A DNA stretch of 8,210 nt from Candidatus Bathyarchaeota archaeon (lineage in GTDB: Archaea; Thermoproteota; Bathyarchaeia; Bathyarchaeales; B26-1): assembly GCA_018396795.1 (NCBI GenBank), contig JAGTRH010000054.1, forward strand, positions 1-8,210, read 5' to 3'. Positions within the stretch are counted from its first letter, which is position 1. The number at the start of each line of letters is the position of its first letter. The position numbers and the translations under genes were made by a program. Under the pieces are notes generated by a model that saw nothing but the letters and a program-made list of their open reading frames with translations, did not search any database and had not been told where the DNA came from. Positions 6,501 to 8,210 of the stretch are shown here, piece after piece.

Positions 6501-7372
6501 ATACATGCTACCAATTTAACATGCTAGAAGAAGTTAAACAGCGCTTCCCAAACAATGAAGCCTACAATTTAGTTGGCGTAAAAATACATTTTAAGAAATT
6601 GAATGTAATGGCGGATGGAAACTACAACTTCTTTATAAAACACGTTCAAGTGTACGGCCTCCCGTGGACACCTTCAGAACTAGGAGTTATCGCTAGTCAT
6701 GGTTTCGCCACGGTCACTAAGCACAACGCCCCGATTAATCGATCATTGTATATTCCAAAGCAAGGGCTGTACGAAATTTACTTGAGAGGTGCTAGTAAGA
6801 TAATTGACTCAGTATTAACAATAAATATGAGCAAAACGGAATTTAAAGCATTATTACATCCCATAAGTGGCGGGCTCCATTGGTATAAAGTAGGAGAAAT
6901 AACACTATCTGAAGGTTTTCACGATGTGTTCCTGAAAACAGATGGTGGTGATGAAGTTTTTCTCGATCAATTACTGATTATGCAGACATCTGATTCACTC
7001 AGAGCCTCGCCAATTACCACTAGTCTTATGCATGAGAGAGTTAACCCCACTAAATACTTGATACACGCTAACGCCTCGCAACCTTTCTATGTAATTTTTA
7101 GTGAAGCCTATGATGATTCATGGAAGATTCACTTAGAGGATGACTCAATACGAGGTTATCCAACATACTCCTTTGGAAATATCTTCTTCATCAATAAGAC
7201 GGGAAGGATAAATATGCTCTTAGAATATGAGCGTCAAAAACTATATGAAGTTGGAAAATGCATATCATTCAGTTCTTTCATCATTCTATCATCATTCCTA
7301 ATTATTCCATCTAGCATCCTTAAATTATTCTCAAAGCGAATAAGAAGCAGAATAAGGCATAATGGGAAATAG
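3593..7372 (+). CDS. Giant GT-C-like membrane protein with large extracytoplasmic beta-rich region (putative polyprenyl-phosphate-sugar-dependent glycosyltransferase)
   Basis: The protein has 1259 residues. The start is fixed by an in-frame TAA at 3581-3583, 9 bases before the ATG. A basic cytoplasmic N-terminus (1-24) precedes roughly ten to eleven membrane helices (about 25-45, then 92-260 and 318-452). The first outside loop carries 'VNDWFIPPF' (Asp58), the place where GT-C enzymes keep their catalytic acid. 'LLRETPLRIFRESYKW' (369-384) and 'RVLMLPAPYP' (487-496) resemble AftD/DUF3367- and YfhO-type proteins, as does 'LGLANVKYIVFD' (549-560). Outside follow a possible mixed alpha/beta domain (about 615-695), a sugar-binding-like beta-sandwich (about 735-820), a second (about 880-1022) with the Asp-rich loop 'DFTGDYVADE' (942-951), a third (about 1050-1131), and 'FYVIFSEAYDDSWKIHLED' (1165-1183), a YfhO-like C-terminal module. 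A final helix (about 1222-1245) leads to a basic tail. Basic loops at 400-433 and 1246-1259 agree with this topology. It probably acts on lipid-linked glycans outside the membrane; the reaction is not proven. Confidence 0.8.
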   Translation: MREEIKRKFERKHLKRIKIRVRTGAIVNLSVFSSFLVVALIIFRKIILSPGVIGLVNDWFIPPFSGQFKQLFEMNWYAWYPYMDFGQRSGTLSSILLYRMFLYLLASLSLDGGVISKIIVIFVSTLAGFSMFYLCRQMKISLFPAVLSGIFYMMTPMVFDYFVGGIEFIVFIYALMPLIIVFFGKSLEEKNYKNIIITDIAIGLASSLLHIIIIGVALLLFFLLYSLQRKNGHGFLYCLKIFSIILCISFLISTFWMLPLVDDVIKGRMYEWWAAARPLPMEHYLFMEQLAYPINIVRLIGFPAGYFLQTASTSYHWQAVSFIPVFLALLALLLRPKDEKVIFFGILATIGIVLSAGTKGPLDGIWLWLLRETPLRIFRESYKWIPLACMGYAFLLGKVSEAFQHFAFKKLISLSLYKRNLFSSMTHSQFKKRAIASLFTFLIFGSVVFASSWPFLTGDLGGNMRTYNFDQYRESWKWLYNNPKDFRVLMLPAPYPTLYPGQKYESEDIISHFAGKPSIYVGKITAPQFTLFLIKTLYENRTAYLSKLLGLANVKYIVFDTGKISTKTAWWIPQKYFPSALFTNEKIISTLNQQESIKLIKSDGTIIIFNNTDYLPHVFPADQISLIAGDLSSLVSITYMESLKLESLGLIYVNQLSAEDIKILSNLPNVRIIVQDDYFLELVLSAVPKEYILRPIEYAVASSPFEGWCPYADWYWYNWYYTAELDRLVFTFVKSNLTVPYALKQSKDYNVYLKTYFSPRASKITIYDGGLKIGEITTNALNELGFRWVNLDSARLNQGDHVLKIESGEGENIIASIAVVPKDVMEDAFESVNDLVRNKQVIWLSELEKWQVPKNIAWAQRCFDCLRWHVNPNTMKWLKSSMVENDTFILTAHFHGNETVAEEVEMYTDTKPINLRSYPYFELSYKVQAPQVQTVAIDLYVDFTGDYVADEIAYDWSARPLFQVPALSEYTCYQFNMLEEVKQRFPNNEAYNLVGVKIHFKKLNVMADGNYNFFIKHVQVYGLPWTPSELGVIASHGFATVTKHNAPINRSLYIPKQGLYEIYLRGASKIIDSVLTINMSKTEFKALLHPISGGLHWYKVGEITLSEGFHDVFLKTDGGDEVFLDQLLIMQTSDSLRASPITTSLMHERVNPTKYLIHANASQPFYVIFSEAYDDSWKIHLEDDSIRGYPTYSFGNIFFINKTGRINMLLEYERQKLYEVGKCISFSSFIILSSFLIIPSSILKLFSKRIRSRIRHNGK

Positions 7373-8210
7373 ATTGAAGATCGCCATATTTGAGCCGAAG
7401 TTCCTTCTCCATCCTAGTGTGGCAGGACCACATACAACATTGATAAAAAGGCAAGCAGAGTTTTTTAGCGAGTCTGGACATGAGGTTGTCATAATAACCG
7501 AAGACATCAATAATAAACAAATGATGGAATCGAGAGAGGATTACGCTATTTACAAGATACGATGTATACTCTCTTGTCTCAGTCGCTTTTTCTTCACCCC
7601 TACTATTTACGTGCCTACTTTCTCCGAGGGATTTGCCCCAAGTATAATATTTAAGACTATAGAAGTTCTAAAAAAAGAGCCTCATATAGATGTTATTTAT
7701 TCCTCTGGTACTCCAATCCCTGGGGTAGTAAGCAACGCTCTCATAAGCCAAAAAAGCGGGATACCCTCTGTGTACTATTTCTTTTATTCCTTTAAGTCTA
7801 GTAGGTGGTGGACTGCTGATATGCCAATAGTAGGGGGAATACCATCACGGTACGTTATTGGCCAATTCTTTAGAATGGCCCTTCGTGAGTTGCTTAGGAG
7901 GAAGAGTTTTCTTAGATGGGGTCTCAGACACATAAATCGGATCATAGCGAGCTCGGTATATGTTAAAAGAAATATTCAAGAAATTGAGCCGCCCTTAAAA
8001 AAGATAAATGTGGTATATCCTAGTGTTACAATACCGTCAGAGAAAGTAATAAAAAAGGAACAAGACAATCTAATAATCACTTACTTTGGTCATCTACGCT
8101 TTGACAGGGGTGTGATTGACGTTTTGAAGGCCTTCTTGACCGTTATTAAGATTTATCCTAATGTGAAATTGATGATAGCTCCAAGTAACATTCATAACCC
8201 AACAAAGATG
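7362..8210 (+). CDS. GT4-family glycosyltransferase, N-terminal 283 residues (3' truncated by window edge)
   Basis: The frame is open from the ATG at 7362 to the last base of the window, giving 283 residues with no stop. It begins 'MGNRLKIAIFEPKF', a first GT-B beta strand, then 'GPHTTLIKRQAEFFSESGHEVVIIT' is the acceptor-domain helix and second strand. 'VIYSSGTPIPGVV' (111-123) and 'INRIIASSVYVKRNI' (191-205, the strand-helix pair ending the N-terminal domain) follow. The C-terminal domain opens with 'NVVYPSV' (216-222) and 'ITYFGHLRFDRGVIDVLKAF' (239-258), where Arg246 and Arg249 stand at the donor-phosphate loop and Arg replaces the more usual Lys. The E-x7-E motif lies past the edge, so catalytic competence cannot be judged. 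The gene overlaps the membrane protein gene by 11 bases, suggesting translational coupling. TTG at 7374 is an alternative start costing four residues. Family assignment rests on the overall GT-B pattern. Confidence 0.87.
   Translation, partial: MGNRLKIAIFEPKFLLHPSVAGPHTTLIKRQAEFFSESGHEVVIITEDINNKQMMESREDYAIYKIRCILSCLSRFFFTPTIYVPTFSEGFAPSIIFKTIEVLKKEPHIDVIYSSGTPIPGVVSNALISQKSGIPSVYYFFYSFKSSRWWTADMPIVGGIPSRYVIGQFFRMALRELLRRKSFLRWGLRHINRIIASSVYVKRNIQEIEPPLKKINVVYPSVTIPSEKVIKKEQDNLIITYFGHLRFDRGVIDVLKAFLTVIKIYPNVKLMIAPSNIHNPTKM

Noticed and set aside
13..7520. Minus-strand open frames of 60-110 codons across the window
   Set aside because: Each lies opposite a well-supported + strand gene, has no recognisable domain, and reads as low-quality composition typical of antisense shadows.

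Overview
The window is one dense co-directional block: six protein genes, all on the + strand, with only one intergenic gap longer than 20 bases. The DNA is AT-rich and arginine is mostly AGA/AGG with frequent ATA isoleucine. Most starts lack a Shine-Dalgarno sequence, and two have TATA-like boxes about 25-32 bases upstream, as in leaderless transcripts. Together with the kind of giant extracytoplasmic membrane protein present, this suggests an archaeon, probably a thermophile-like or uncultivated lineage. I infer this from composition and gene style; no rRNA or tRNA is present to confirm it.

Layout: (1) 2-733, the C-terminal part of a GT-B glycosyltransferase of family GT4, cut by the left edge. 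(2) 753-1604 and (3) 1609-2298, two unlike class I SAM-dependent methyltransferases in tandem. (4) 2271-3479, a complete GT4 glycosyltransferase whose start overlaps the second methyltransferase. (5) 3480-3592, a 113-base gap holding a GC-rich stem-loop and a possible promoter. (6) 3593-7372, a 1259-residue membrane protein with a multi-spanning N-terminal half of GT-C type, a very large beta-rich extracytoplasmic region and a single C-terminal membrane helix. (7) 7362-8210, the first 283 residues of a third GT4 enzyme, overlapping the membrane protein by 11 bases and running off the right edge.

The genes make sense together as part of a surface-glycan locus (N-glycan, S-layer glycan, exopolysaccharide or lipoglycan). 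The cytoplasmic GT4 enzymes would build a lipid-linked oligosaccharide from nucleotide sugars, and the methyltransferases would modify or cap sugars. The GT-C-like protein would act outside the membrane, using a polyprenyl-phosphate-linked sugar donor or handling the finished glycan. Donor, acceptor and linkage cannot be read from the sequence, so no gene symbols are assigned. The most unusual items are the 1259-residue protein and the structured GC-rich element just upstream of it. There are no CRISPR arrays, transposons, RNA genes or long repeats that I can support.
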